A stretch of 64,000 nt of DNA, taken from the NCBI GenBank assembly GCA_031384605.1, contig JANNAT010000029.1, positions 1 through 64,000 on the forward strand, in the 5' to 3' direction. The translations under genes and the position numbers were made by a program. Origin of the DNA: JANNAT01 sp031384605. GTDB lineage: Bacteria; Pseudomonadota; Alphaproteobacteria; Rhodobacterales; Rhodobacteraceae. The notes under the pieces are model-generated. The model searched no databases. It worked only from the letters and a program-made list of their open reading frames with translations, and was not told where the DNA came from. Below, one piece after another: positions 28,501 through 36,031 of this stretch; positions within the stretch are counted from its first letter, which is position 1, and every line of letters starts with the position of its first letter.

Positions 28501-30998
28501 TTGCGCCAACCCGCCCTGCCCCGCCATTGGTGCTGACGGTGCCGGTGCCGGTGCCGCCCGTGCCGACGCTGCCGGATCTTGAATTTTTCAACGGGACTGG
28601 CGGGTTTGCACAGGGTGGGCGCGAATATGTAACAGTGCTGAAGGGTGGCCAGACTACGCCCGCACCCTGGATCAACGTGATTGCCAACCCCGGCTTTGGG
28701 TTTCAGGTGTCTGCCGAAGGCAGCGGTCATGTCTGGTCAGAAAACAGCCGCGAAAACCAGATAACGCCATGGTCGAATGATCCGGTGACAGACCCGGCGG
28801 GCGAGGTGATTTATCTGCATGATCTGGAGACAAATCACATCTGGACGCCAACGGCGCTGCCGATACGGGGCACGGGCACCTATATTGCGCGGCACGGATT
28901 TGGCTATTCGGTGTTCGCGCATGAAAGCCACGGCATCGCAGCCGAGATAACCCAGTTTGTGCCGATGGATGCCAGCGTCAAGATCAGCAGGCTGACGTTG
29001 CGCAACACCGGGACAACGGCGCGGCAATTGTCAGTCACGGCCTATGCCGACTGGGTGTTGGGCACATCGCGCAGTGCATCGGCCCCGTTTGTGATGACCA
29101 AGACCGATCCCCTGACCGGGGCCATTCTGGCGCAGAACACCTTCAGCACGGCATTTCCCGGTCGGGTGGCCTTCGCCGACTTTGGCGCTGGCCATGGCAG
29201 TTTCACGGCGGATCGGACAGAATTCATTGGGTTTGGTGGCACTTTGGCCGCTCCCGCCGGGATCAGGGCGGCCCCGCTTTCCGGGCGAACCGGCCCCGCG
29301 CTTGATCCTTGTGCTGCGCTGCAACGCCGCATTTCAGTGCAGCCCAATCAGACGGTTGAGCTGATCTTCCTCTTGGGCCAGGCCGACAGCGAGGCTGCGG
29401 CAAGTGCCTTGATCCAACGCATGCGGGCAACCGATGTGCCCGCGACCTTAGCGGCTGTGAAACAGCATTGGGCAGGACTTCTGACATCGGTGCAGGTTAC
29501 CTCGCCTGACCGGGCGATGGATATCATGTTGAACGGCTGGTTGCTGTATCAAACACTTGCCTGCCGCATCTGGGCGCGGGCCGGGTTTTATCAGGCCAGC
29601 GGGGCGTATGGGTTTCGCGATCAGTTGCAAGACGGCATGGCGCTGACCTTCAGCCGCCCGGACATGACGCGCGCGCATCTGCTCCGCGCGGCAGGTCGGC
29701 AGTTTCCCGAAGGCGATGTGCAGCACTGGTGGCTGCCGCATTCGGGCCAAGGCGTTCGCACCCGCATCTCGGATGATCGGGTCTGGTTGGGTTACGGCGT
29801 GGCGCGCTATATCGCAGTGTCAGGCGATTTTGGCATTCTGGATGAGGCGGTTGCCTTCTTGCAGGGGCCAGCGGTGCCGCCCGGTGCGCATGACGATTTC
29901 TTTCTGCCGCAAGTTTCCGAAACCACTGCCAGCCTGTTTGAACATTGCGCCCGTGGTCTTGATCAGGCCATTCAGTTCACCGGTGAAAACGGCATGCCGT
30001 TGATTGGCACGGGCGACTGGAATGACGGGATGAACCGCGTTGGCGAGGGGGGTAAGGGCACCAGCGTCTGGCTGGGGTGGTTGTTGATTGCGACGATCGA
30101 GATGATGGCACCGTTGGCCGACAGCCGCGATGCCACGCGGGCGCAGGCTTGGCGTGCGCATGCGAAAGCGGTGCAAAAGGCGATTGAGACTGCGGGCTGG
30201 GATGGCGCATGGTATCGGCGCGGCACCTTTGATGATGGAACGGTGCTTGGGTCTGCGGCGTCAGATGAATGCAAGATCGACAGCATCGCGCAGTCCTGGG
30301 CGGTTCTGTCTGGTGCGGCGGACCCGGCACGCGCGAAAACTGCCATGGCGTCGATGACCGAACACCTTGTTCGCCGCGACCCCGGTCTTGCCCTGCTGTT
30401 TGCACCACCGTTCAATCACACGCCAATGGACCCCGGCTATATCAAAGGTTATCCGCCGGGCTTGCGTGAAAACGGCGGGCAATACAGCCATGCCGCGATG
30501 TGGGCGATCTTGGCGCACACGAAACTGGGCGATGGCGACGCAGCGGGTCGGTTGTTTGCGCTGCTGAACCCGATCAACCACGCGCTGACGCCCCCCGACG
30601 CTGACCGCTATAAGGTAGAGCCGTATGTGGTCGCCGCCGATGTCTATTCCACGGCACCACACGAAGGGCGTGGCGGGTGGACGTGGTATACCGGGTCTGC
30701 GGGATGGATGTATCGCGCAGGGATTGAGGGGCTGTTGGGCCTTATTCGGGCAGGGACAACATTACGGCTGAACCCGTGTTTTCCGAAAGACTGGCCCGAA
30801 ATGACCGCGACCCTTACGTTGGGGGATGCTTGCTATGTTATCAAAGTGTTGAACCCGGAAAAATCCGGGCACGGCATTGCATCTGCGCAGTTGGACGGCG
30901 CACCAGTACAGGTTGGGCCGGACGGTTTGACGATTCCGCTTACGGACGGCGCACATGATCTGACGGTTGTTTTGGGCAAGGCCCGCAACGACGCCTGA
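22521..30998 (+). CDS. ndvB: Cyclic beta-1,2-glucan synthase (NdvB/ChvB type)
   Basis: 2,825 residues, the length of rhizobial NdvB and ChvB. It is an inner-membrane enzyme that builds periplasmic cyclic beta-1,2-glucan from UDP-glucose. Layout: N-terminal region, two membrane segments near 417-461, the GT84 glycosyltransferase with DADTRLL (near 633) and RRHHRWARGDWQ (near 775, QxxRW-like), more membrane segments at about 820-985, a glycoamylase-like domain with YQYSNFGVPGLGLKRGL (near 1380) and AHHQGM (near 1460), then two GH94-related halves. GDWNDGM near 2497 holds the phosphorylase catalytic Asp. Start is GTG overlapping the upstream stop. An EcfG promoter before 22330 suggests stress induction. 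Confidence 0.95.
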   Translation: MKLPQVLLTARKFLTWKNAWGPAGLWNDKTAIRADLFGAERLEHHAQTLAAAQQITTGKPARVHKLSARVKDNAAVLLDAYRTCAQAVQAKQTITPAADWLLDNFHLVEQQLRQINDDLPPGYYRQLPKLKDGPFAGYPRVFGLAWAYIAHTDSLMSGPVLARYVRAYQQVQPLMIGELWAVAITLRIVLIENMRRLAVQIVEGHEKRLLADAVVDAVLAAKQIPGQSQLFAMQKAVAPYEGAALSEIIAAQLAKRLRGSDPAQTPLFGWLEDRLQLQGSSIDEVIASAQLRLGASNVTMRNIVTSMRLVSEMDWADFFEEVSLIDVRLRDNPTFAEMDFATRNRYRTEIEILARRSGKTENAVADACLALARQGDTAQSRDPGYWLIAEGRAALELQLGFRPSAKLRFWRRFGRFGLGGYLAAIGVVSVAMLALGVSLAGTAGAGAAALAVLAITGIGLATDVGAAVVNTIVTRSVPPTPLPGLDLAKGIPPHLRSLVAVPVLLHDTDELAMQIERLEVHHLSSVGGAVHYALVSDARDANTETTDLDASLITAALEAVARLNARYPSLDGDRFFFLHRRRLWNPTQGVWMGWERKRGKLAELNRLLRGAVDTSFDVISGPVPQDIRYVITLDADTRLLRGTVRQMIGKMAHPLNQPRFEGASNRVTGGYGILQPRVTASLPLGQDGSIYQRIFSSQGGIEPYAAAVSDVYQDLFDEGSFTGKGIYDVDAFEAALAGRVPENTMLSHDLFEGVFARAALASDIEVVEDFPNRHDVDMRRHHRWARGDWQLLPWIFGARRQDSGGIPAVGRWKMIDNLRRSLLAPLAMASLLAGWLMAPAVAVVWTIVVVAMLALPRLLPLPFGIVPERSGVTLRSHFAALGNDALIALSQIALSLVLLADTAANMLDAVARTVWRLAVSRRYLLEWVTAARSGGGAQPSVLGQYARMASGVLLGLAACGVAALVNPAVLPLLVPFALAWLVAPGVARFISLPQKARAAAPLTAAQAAALRMIARRTWRYFETFVTAIENFLPPDNFQETPKPAIATRTSPTNIGLYLLSTVVARDMGWISQTAALLRMKDTLQTMQRMPRYRGHLYNWHDTRDLRVLEPAYVSSVDSGNLAGHLIAVAQSCRAWASVAVDGVVRRQAVLDTLHLAQQSLEIAPAIDGLMQILDALAQAAADPKTDLQALMPSAAKAMEISQRAGAPGSDIVFWTTAIHHCLTNQLADLTQPTDPALLAEVEAMARTFATDMEFGFLLEPDKKLLSIGFSLVTNRLDPNCYDLLASEARLASLFAIAKGDVDTRHWFRLGRAATPIGAGSALISWSGSMFEYLMPSLVMRAPAGSVLEQTNRLIVARQESYGAALGVPWGISESSYNARDLEMTYQYSNFGVPGLGLKRGLSENRVIAPYATGLAAMIDPVAAEQNYARLAALGAEGRYGFYEAVDFTPNRLQGNDGHAIVRSFMAHHQGMTITAIANTLQNGRLRDRFHAEPMIQGAELLLQERVPRDVATAPPRAKEVLVGRVESSDVPTVRAFATPMQATPTGHLLSNGNYGVMLTPTGEGFSRWRDLAITRWRAEPTQAALGSFIFARDTATGLVWSAGVQPTRMDPDAHRAVFCEHHAAFTHSAPRFTTLTEVVVSAEDDAEARRVTLTNTGRRAREVDLTSYAELVLAPQASDQAHPAFSKMFVVTDYLPELGVIIATRRKRSPHDPEVWAAHIAVVEGAETAPMQIETDRARFIGRGRSIRQAIMADTPLSGTTGTVLDPIFSIRRRVSIPAGGVTRVTFWTIVAASPAALLDLVDRHRDASAFARAATLSWTQAQVQLRHLGISHADAADFQALGGMVMRGDSRLRALSGQIAEGAAPQSALWALGISGDLPIVLLQIEDADDIAVLHQVLSAHEYWGMRQLPVDLVILNDRSSSYVQDLQIGIDSAVRAARSRPRAAGIHAAAQGGVHTLRADLLNPGARAHLLSMAQVVLVAARGDIGQQMSTLAPTRPAPPLVLTVPVPVPPVPTLPDLEFFNGTGGFAQGGREYVTVLKGGQTTPAPWINVIANPGFGFQVSAEGSGHVWSENSRENQITPWSNDPVTDPAGEVIYLHDLETNHIWTPTALPIRGTGTYIARHGFGYSVFAHESHGIAAEITQFVPMDASVKISRLTLRNTGTTARQLSVTAYADWVLGTSRSASAPFVMTKTDPLTGAILAQNTFSTAFPGRVAFADFGAGHGSFTADRTEFIGFGGTLAAPAGIRAAPLSGRTGPALDPCAALQRRISVQPNQTVELIFLLGQADSEAAASALIQRMRATDVPATLAAVKQHWAGLLTSVQVTSPDRAMDIMLNGWLLYQTLACRIWARAGFYQASGAYGFRDQLQDGMALTFSRPDMTRAHLLRAAGRQFPEGDVQHWWLPHSGQGVRTRISDDRVWLGYGVARYIAVSGDFGILDEAVAFLQGPAVPPGAHDDFFLPQVSETTASLFEHCARGLDQAIQFTGENGMPLIGTGDWNDGMNRVGEGGKGTSVWLGWLLIATIEMMAPLADSRDATRAQAWRAHAKAVQKAIETAGWDGAWYRRGTFDDGTVLGSAASDECKIDSIAQSWAVLSGAADPARAKTAMASMTEHLVRRDPGLALLFAPPFNHTPMDPGYIKGYPPGLRENGGQYSHAAMWAILAHTKLGDGDAAGRLFALLNPINHALTPPDADRYKVEPYVVAADVYSTAPHEGRGGWTWYTGSAGWMYRAGIEGLLGLIRAGTTLRLNPCFPKDWPEMTATLTLGDACYVIKVLNPEKSGHGIASAQLDGAPVQVGPDGLTIPLTDGAHDLTVVLGKARNDA

Positions 30999-31038
30999 CA
31001 CTAGGCGGGCACCCTGCCGGACCCGTGAAGTTGTGTCG

Positions 31039-31064
31039 GGAACCAAACACCTTTGCTGCGCGTT
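31039..31064 (+). promoter_or_regulatory. EcfG-type promoter for the AI-2E-type permease
   Basis: GGAAC at 31039-31043, 17-base spacer, CGTT at 31061-31064, in the gap after ndvB and about 30 bases before the permease start. Confidence 0.75.
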
Positions 31065-31091
31065 TTTGGCAAAAGCGGGGGGTCAGATGCA

Positions 31092-33098
31092 ATGTCAAAG
31101 ATCGCGGGGTCAAAGATCGCGGATATTGAAGATGGTCGCCCTGAAAGCGGGACCGCGCTGAGTTATTCCTTTGCACAAAGACCGACTGGCAGCGTTGTGG
31201 TTACGACGGTTGCCGTGGTGGCCGCGTTGTACTTTGGCCGGGATGTCTTTTTGCCGCTGGCTATTGCCATGCTGATCGCGTTTGCCTTGTCACCCCTTGT
31301 TACCCAGCTGCGTCGTTCAGGCTTGCCATTGATCGCGTCGGTTCTTGCGGCAGTGACGCTGGCGTTTGCAGTGATAGGGGTGTTTTTTCTGGTGGTCGCC
31401 GGCCAAATCGCCGAGCTTGCGCAAGAATTGCCAAGCTTTCAGGACAATATTGTAACCAAGCTAGAACGGTTGCAAAGCACCGGCCCCGAGAACGGTCTTG
31501 TAGCCCGGCTTTCGCAGATGGTCGCCGAGATCAACGCGCAGATCGCAACGGCGGTTCCAAACACTGGTGCGGCCAATGGAACCGACGGCCCGCTTGTGGT
31601 TGAAGTGGTTGAAAGCCGCGGATCGTTTGAAACCTTGCGCGACATTGTGCTGCCGTTGATCAAACCGGTTGCGACGGCGGGTCTGGTGATGGTGGTCGTG
31701 GTTTTCATGCTGCTTGAACGCGATGAATTGCGCGACCGGTTCATCCGCCTGGTGGGCGCAAACGACATTAACAGAACAACACAAGTCATTGAGGATTCTG
31801 GAAAAAGGGTCGGAACCTATCTGCTGATCCAGCTGCTGGTGAACATCATCTATGCGGTGCCGATTGGCGTCGGACTGATGCTTATCGGGGTGCCGAATGC
31901 CTTGCTTTGGGGGATGGTAACGTTGGTTGTGCGGTTTTTACCCTATATCGGCCCGATCATCGCGGCGGTCTTTCCGCTGTTTCTGGCTTTTGCCGTATCA
32001 CCCGACTGGTCAATGGTTATCTGGACGGCGGCGCTGTTTTTGACGGTAGAAATGATCAGCTCGAACGCGGTTGAGCCGTGGCTTTATGGATCAAGAACGG
32101 GTGTCAGTCCGCTTGCCATCATCGTGTCTGCGGTCTTCTGGACGTGGCTTTGGGGCCCGATGGGGCTGGTTTTGTCAACGCCTCTGACAGTGTGTCTGGT
32201 CGTGGTGGGCCGCTATATTCCGCAGTTTGCCGTGTTTGACGTGCTGTTTGGGGACAAGCCGGTTCTGGCCGCCCATTCGCGGCTTTATCAGCGGTTGCTG
32301 GTTGGCGATACGGCTGAAAGCACATTGCGCGCAGAAGAACTGCTGGAGGACGAATTCATCGCCGATTATCACCGCGATGTCGGGATACCTGCGCTGTTGC
32401 TTGCGCAGGCGGACTATGAACGCGGGGCGCTTTCGCAAGACCAACTGACCCGTTTCGCCGTCACAGCCGATCATCTGCTGACCGAACTGGATCAGGTCGT
32501 GGCAGATGAGTTGTCTGCGGCGCGCGGTGCCGGTGAAGGGCGCGATAGTGTTGACAGGCCCGACAGTGGCGCGGGGGCCGTTTTGGCCGGGGCTGATTAT
32601 CGATTGGTCGTGTTGGGCGGGCGGACGCGATTGGATGATCTTGCGGCGCGGATGTTGGCGCAGGCGGCCATTTCTGAAGGGGCACAGGTAACGATCTTGT
32701 CGCACGCCGATCTGACACCCAGCAGGTTTCATGGCGTCACGGCTTTGGACGCCAATTGCGTGGTGCTTAACTTTCTGGATATCGCCCCCTCACGGGCATC
32801 GTTGCTGCATATCCGCAGATTGAAACGGGCAGCACCGCTGATGCGGGTTGGGCTGGTGCTGTGGCAAGGGGCGATAGATCTGCATGATGGCGCACCCCCA
32901 CGGCGCGTGTCGCCGGCGAAACTGGCCGAAATCATCGAGATCGGCGCAGACTTCCATGCCACCTCTATGGAAGACGCCCTTGCGCTGGCGTTTCAGGACA
33001 AAGCCCCACGGCCTGCCACCGAACCGGTCAAGAAAGCCAAACGCAGGGCAACGCGCATGGTTTCATCCGCCACTGATGCCGCGACAGCGCCAGCCTAA
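31092..33098 (+). CDS. AI-2E/PerM-family membrane protein with a long soluble C-terminal domain
   Basis: 668 residues from ATG 31092; a TTG at 31053 would lie inside the promoter and is rejected. Residues 1-360 form the eight-helix AI-2E family domain: paired N-terminal helices (VAVVAALYFGRDVFLPLAIAML), a periplasmic coiled region, then FLPYIGPIIAAVFPLFLAF and GNPLA-like GVSPLAIIVSAVFW. The last 290 residues or so are soluble and contain a Rossmann-like stretch (YRLVVLGGRTRLDDLAARML, CVVLNFLDIAPSRASLLHIR). Transported substrate is unknown. EcfG promoter upstream. Confidence 0.85.
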   Translation: MSKIAGSKIADIEDGRPESGTALSYSFAQRPTGSVVVTTVAVVAALYFGRDVFLPLAIAMLIAFALSPLVTQLRRSGLPLIASVLAAVTLAFAVIGVFFLVVAGQIAELAQELPSFQDNIVTKLERLQSTGPENGLVARLSQMVAEINAQIATAVPNTGAANGTDGPLVVEVVESRGSFETLRDIVLPLIKPVATAGLVMVVVVFMLLERDELRDRFIRLVGANDINRTTQVIEDSGKRVGTYLLIQLLVNIIYAVPIGVGLMLIGVPNALLWGMVTLVVRFLPYIGPIIAAVFPLFLAFAVSPDWSMVIWTAALFLTVEMISSNAVEPWLYGSRTGVSPLAIIVSAVFWTWLWGPMGLVLSTPLTVCLVVVGRYIPQFAVFDVLFGDKPVLAAHSRLYQRLLVGDTAESTLRAEELLEDEFIADYHRDVGIPALLLAQADYERGALSQDQLTRFAVTADHLLTELDQVVADELSAARGAGEGRDSVDRPDSGAGAVLAGADYRLVVLGGRTRLDDLAARMLAQAAISEGAQVTILSHADLTPSRFHGVTALDANCVVLNFLDIAPSRASLLHIRRLKRAAPLMRVGLVLWQGAIDLHDGAPPRRVSPAKLAEIIEIGADFHATSMEDALALAFQDKAPRPATEPVKKAKRRATRMVSSATDAATAPA

Positions 33099-33124
33099 GG
33101 TGTGCGGATGTTAGCCAATGGATG

Positions 33125-33153
33125 AAAAAAGGCCGCAGGTTGAACCTGCGGCC
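33125..33153 (-). terminator. Rho-independent terminator of the predicted sRNA
   Basis: A perfect 10-bp stem (GGCCGCAGGT with ACCTGCGGCC, three-base loop, 33131-33153) followed on the minus strand by six T (33125-33130). On the plus strand no T-run follows, so it is built for leftward transcripts, although the only annotated gene to its left, the AI-2E permease, is on the plus strand. Confidence 0.85.
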
Positions 33154-33243
33154 TAGGTGTTGCTCCTGGGAACGGGGAGCGGGGAACCGGTGGTCCAAGT
33201 GCTTCGACAAACGCCGGGGGAACGGCTTGTCGGACGCGGTTCA
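33125..33243 (-). ncRNA. Predicted EcfG-dependent small RNA, about 119 nt
   Basis: A minus-strand EcfG promoter (33251-33275) points at a perfect rho-independent terminator (33125-33153) with no open frame between. The predicted RNA starts near 33243. In the middle, GCACUUGG (complement of 33198-33205) can pair with CCAGGAGC (complement of about 33163-33170), exposing a loop of about 25 nt with three short C-runs. That is the architecture of the Caulobacter sRNA GsrN, an EcfG-activated RNA with a C-rich target loop. Homology to GsrN is not shown; the unit is predicted from signals only. Confidence 0.6.
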
Positions 33244-33250
33244 TCAAACA

Positions 33251-33275
33251 AACGCATCAAATTCCGGTTGGTTCC
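33251..33275 (-). promoter_or_regulatory. EcfG-type promoter of the predicted sRNA
   Basis: On the minus strand GGAAC (complement of 33271-33275), 16-base spacer, CGTT (complement of 33251-33254). Transcription would start near 33243. It is back to back with the plus-strand EcfG promoter at 33310. Confidence 0.75.
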
Positions 33276-33309
33276 CGATTTGATACGGTAAGTTTTAAGT
33301 CGTTTTCGC

Positions 33310-33335
33310 GGAACCGATAAACCACGGACGGCGTT
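33310..33335 (+). promoter_or_regulatory. EcfG-type promoter for the 33470-35275 cassette
   Basis: GGAAC at 33310-33314, 17-base spacer, CGTT at 33332-33335. It gives a leader of about 130 bases before the gene at 33470. Confidence 0.75.
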
Positions 33336-33469
33336 GATCACACAGTTGGCCAATCGGTTTCAGACCGACACCCGGCATGAACAATCGCTCGGCAGGCCAG
33401 TGAAAAGGTCAGATCAAAGCGGCAGCCCTGCAAGCGCACGGAACGGCTGCATCATCTAAGGAGAACATA

Positions 33470-33952
33470 ATGACCACGACCTCAAAAACCCTGAAAGAAA
33501 ACTTCCGCGACGGCGCGGATGCGGCGATGAAATCCGCATCACATGCGGCTGATGTGGCAAAAGACACCGTGCGCCATCTGGCGTCGGATGTTGCATCGCA
33601 AGCGGCAGATGCTGCGGCGGCGGTGCGTGAAACTGCGGTGGACCGGCTGGATGATGCCCGCGATGCGTTAAGTGAAAGCGGTGATCGGCTGGCCGAAACC
33701 CTGCGCCGTGCGGCCGAAGAACCGGCTGCGGGTTCTGTGCAGGCGCGGGTTTTGTCGGCGGTGGCGGGTGGAGTATCATCGGCGGCACATTCATTGCATG
33801 ACCGCAGCTTTTCGCAAATGGCCGCCGATGTGCAGGCGCTTGCGCGGCGTCATCCGGGGGCCTTTGCCGCTGGAGCCGCCGTTGCGGGCTTTGTGCTAGC
33901 ACGCTTTTTGCGGGCATCCTCGGGGCAGCACAACAACGGCCCGCGATCATGA
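33470..33952 (+). CDS. Ala-rich YqjD/ElaB-like membrane-anchored protein
   Basis: 160 residues with an excellent ribosome-binding site (AAGGAGAAC). Long amphipathic Ala-rich helices (residues 10-110, probable coiled coil) precede one C-terminal membrane segment (GAFAAGAAVAGFVLARFL). This is the layout of YqjD/ElaB proteins, which anchor to the inner membrane and associate with ribosomes in stationary phase. It is the first gene of a three-gene cassette with a holin-like and a DUF3618-like protein, under an EcfG promoter. Its stop overlaps the next start. Confidence 0.7.
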   Translation: MTTTSKTLKENFRDGADAAMKSASHAADVAKDTVRHLASDVASQAADAAAAVRETAVDRLDDARDALSESGDRLAETLRRAAEEPAAGSVQARVLSAVAGGVSSAAHSLHDRSFSQMAADVQALARRHPGAFAAGAAVAGFVLARFLRASSGQHNNGPRS

Positions 33953-34374
33953 CAGATCAGCCCGACAGACCTGCCGCAGAGGCATCAGCGGGTCTTCTTG
34001 GTGACATCGTGACAGGCTTTGCGCGGCTGCTAAGGGGTGAATTGGCCCTTGCCCGCGCCGAGGCCAAACGCAGTCTGGGCGAGGCTACCGCTGCAATGGC
34101 CAAGCTGGTTCTCGCGGTAATCTTTGGCATCACGGCGGTAAACGTGTTGGCAGGTGCGGCGGTTGCCGGACTTGTGGCGCTTGGTTTGGCACCGATCTGG
34201 GCCAGTGTTCTGGTCGGCTGCGGCCTGCTGTTGCTGGCCTACGCGCTGGTTCAGATCGCCCTGCCGCAACTGAAGCCGTCAAATCTGGTGCCAACACGCA
34301 CAATGGCAAACCTGCGCCAGGACGCCGAAACCCTTACATCAATGGGGAATCCCGATGCAACATCACGCCAATAG
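33949..34374 (+). CDS. Phage-holin-family (YqjE-like) membrane protein
   Basis: 141 residues. An N-terminal soluble helix (LLGDIVTGFARLLRGELALARAEAKRS) is followed by two membrane segments (LVLAVIFGITAVNVLAGAAVAGLVALG and ASVLVGCGLLLLAYALVQIAL). This is the YqjE/holin-X-like pattern found next to YqjD-like genes. Overlaps neighbours on both sides (ATGA with the preceding gene, 20 bases with the next), so the three are one translationally coupled unit. A role in envelope stress is inferred from context. Confidence 0.75.
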   Translation: MTDQPDRPAAEASAGLLGDIVTGFARLLRGELALARAEAKRSLGEATAAMAKLVLAVIFGITAVNVLAGAAVAGLVALGLAPIWASVLVGCGLLLLAYALVQIALPQLKPSNLVPTRTMANLRQDAETLTSMGNPDATSRQ

Positions 34375-35275
34375 CATAAGATCTCAACCAGACCCCGACA
34401 ACCCGCGCGAGATCGAAGCGCAGCTTGATCAAGACCGCGATGCACTGTCGGCGGCATTGGAAACCCTGCGCCAGCGCTTTTCGTTTGATGGTCTTTGGAC
34501 GGATGGCGCGGCGCTGATCAAGACAAACGCAGGGCCCTATACACAGGCGTTGGATGCGGCTGTGCGGGCAAATCCCTTGGCCGTGGGATTAACGGCTGTT
34601 GGTCTGGCGTGGTTGATCATTGGGCGGCGCGGCTTGACCGAAGTTGATCCCTCGACCCTTGCCGGAACCCGGTTTGAAGCCGAGGCGCGATGGGAAGACG
34701 AAGGGGGTCCGGTTGCGGAATTACCCGAAACCGACGCGCTTTGGATCGAAGAGGCGGATCGCTTGCAGCTGCGCGCCTCAGGCATGATCGCGCGGATCAA
34801 CGCGGCGGTGCGCGACAATCTGGCCCCGGCTGCCGATCTGGCCCGGCACCGTGCAGATGTTGTGGCGTCTTTGGCCAAGGACTTGCGCCGCGTGATGGCG
34901 CGCGGTCTTGACAGCCTGACCGACAGCGCGCGCAACGCCGCGTTGGCCACGCGTGAACGCGCCTATACCGCGCGGGTTGCCGTGGCAAACGCCGGGGCAG
35001 ACACAGTGCGCGCTAATCCCGTTGTGGCAGGTTTGGCCTTGGCCGCCGCCGGGGCAACTGTGGCAGCGATGCTTCCGAAAACAGCGTTCGAAAACCATGT
35101 CCTGGGCACCCCCCGTGACCGGCTGGTAAGGGACGCCAAACGCGTGCTGCAAGACGAACGCCAGCGGGTGGCAAAATCGGTCGAACGGGTCGCACAGGCC
35201 CTGACCGCTGAACTTGCACCTTTGCGGCGCGCGCGCAGGGATGACAACGCCCCAACGGGACCGCAAGGGATGTAG
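34355..35275 (+). CDS. DUF3618-like membrane protein
   Basis: 306 residues. The N-terminus IEAQLDQDRDALSAALETLRQRFS is the DUF3618 motif. A hydrophobic segment near residue 75 (NPLAVGLTAVGLAWLIIGRRG) and another near 225 (NPVVAGLALAAAGATVAAMLP) alternate with long charged helices. Third gene of the stress cassette. Function unknown; the whole cassette looks like envelope or ribosome-hibernation machinery by analogy with YqjD-YqjE-YqjK. Confidence 0.7.
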   Translation: MQHHANSIRSQPDPDNPREIEAQLDQDRDALSAALETLRQRFSFDGLWTDGAALIKTNAGPYTQALDAAVRANPLAVGLTAVGLAWLIIGRRGLTEVDPSTLAGTRFEAEARWEDEGGPVAELPETDALWIEEADRLQLRASGMIARINAAVRDNLAPAADLARHRADVVASLAKDLRRVMARGLDSLTDSARNAALATRERAYTARVAVANAGADTVRANPVVAGLALAAAGATVAAMLPKTAFENHVLGTPRDRLVRDAKRVLQDERQRVAKSVERVAQALTAELAPLRRARRDDNAPTGPQGM

Positions 35276-35338
35276 TGGCCAGACCGGCCGCGATAGCATC
35301 TTCGCTTGGGTTATTTCCCTCTCCCAAGGCGAAGGCGC

Positions 35339-35370
35339 GCCGGAACCGAAGCCCCCCGCTCGGTTCCGGC
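35339..35370. terminator. Long hairpin after the stress cassette
   Basis: An 11-bp perfect stem (GCCGGAACCGA with TCGGTTCCGGC) and a ten-base C-rich loop, 64 bases after the DUF3618-like stop. No T-run follows. It probably ends or stabilises the cassette mRNA. Nothing else was found in the 188-base gap. Confidence 0.5.
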
Positions 35371-35463
35371 AGCGTTTCAGTCTTCCAATACCAAGGCCGG
35401 ACAGCGGCGCAGTGGCGACCAAAGGCGGCAAGGTGCCGCAAAGATTTGTGAAAGGAAAAGTTA

Positions 35464-35955
35464 ATGACGTCAGACCCCAAGATTGATCAAGGCAATCCAA
35501 CACTGGTGTGGGATATCTTGAAACGCATCGACATTTGTATGTTCGTCACGTTCGCGGGCAATGTCCCACGCGGCAGACCAATGTCGACAATTGCGGTGCA
35601 GCACGAAAGGGCGATCTATCTTTTGACCGAACCCACCACCAGCGCAGCCGAAGACGTGGCGCAAAACGGCACAGTGTTGTTGTCGTATCAAGGCGGTGGC
35701 GATCATGCCGCTGTCAGCGGAACGGCAGCAATCAACACCGACAAGACCTTGGTCAAGCGGCTGTGGTCACCGGGTGCGCAGGCGTTCTGGCCAGACGGAC
35801 CCGAGGCCAGCCACGTTGTTGTAATCGTCGTGAACCCCGCCAGTGCCGACTATTGGGATGGACCAAATCCCGTTGTTGCGGCTGCGAAATTTCTCTTCGG
35901 ACTTGTCAGCGGAAAAACACCCCAGCTTGGCGAACGCGGCCGCACAGATCTTTGA
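35464..35955 (+). CDS. Pyridoxamine 5'-phosphate oxidase-family protein (general stress protein 26-like)
   Basis: 163 residues, split beta-barrel flavin-binding fold. VWDILKRIDICMFVTFAGNVPRGRPMS is the conserved start of general stress protein 26-like PNPOx proteins, and the later VLLSYQG and WSPGAQAFWPDGPEASHVVVIVV match the family. It probably binds FMN or a related cofactor. A Shine-Dalgarno (GTGAAAGGAAAAG) lies just upstream. No clear EcfG promoter was found directly before it. Confidence 0.8.
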   Translation: MTSDPKIDQGNPTLVWDILKRIDICMFVTFAGNVPRGRPMSTIAVQHERAIYLLTEPTTSAAEDVAQNGTVLLSYQGGGDHAAVSGTAAINTDKTLVKRLWSPGAQAFWPDGPEASHVVVIVVNPASADYWDGPNPVVAAAKFLFGLVSGKTPQLGERGRTDL

Positions 35956-36031
35956 CAGATCTTTGATGGCGCGCACTCCGGGTGCCTGCCGCGCGGGCAT
36001 CCGGACGCATTTCCAAAGGCCGGGGGCCGAT

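Noticed and set aside
33173..33243. Further GGAAC copies on the plus strand (33169, 33183, 33220)
   Set aside because: None has CGTT at 16-17 bases; they lie within the predicted sRNA gene.
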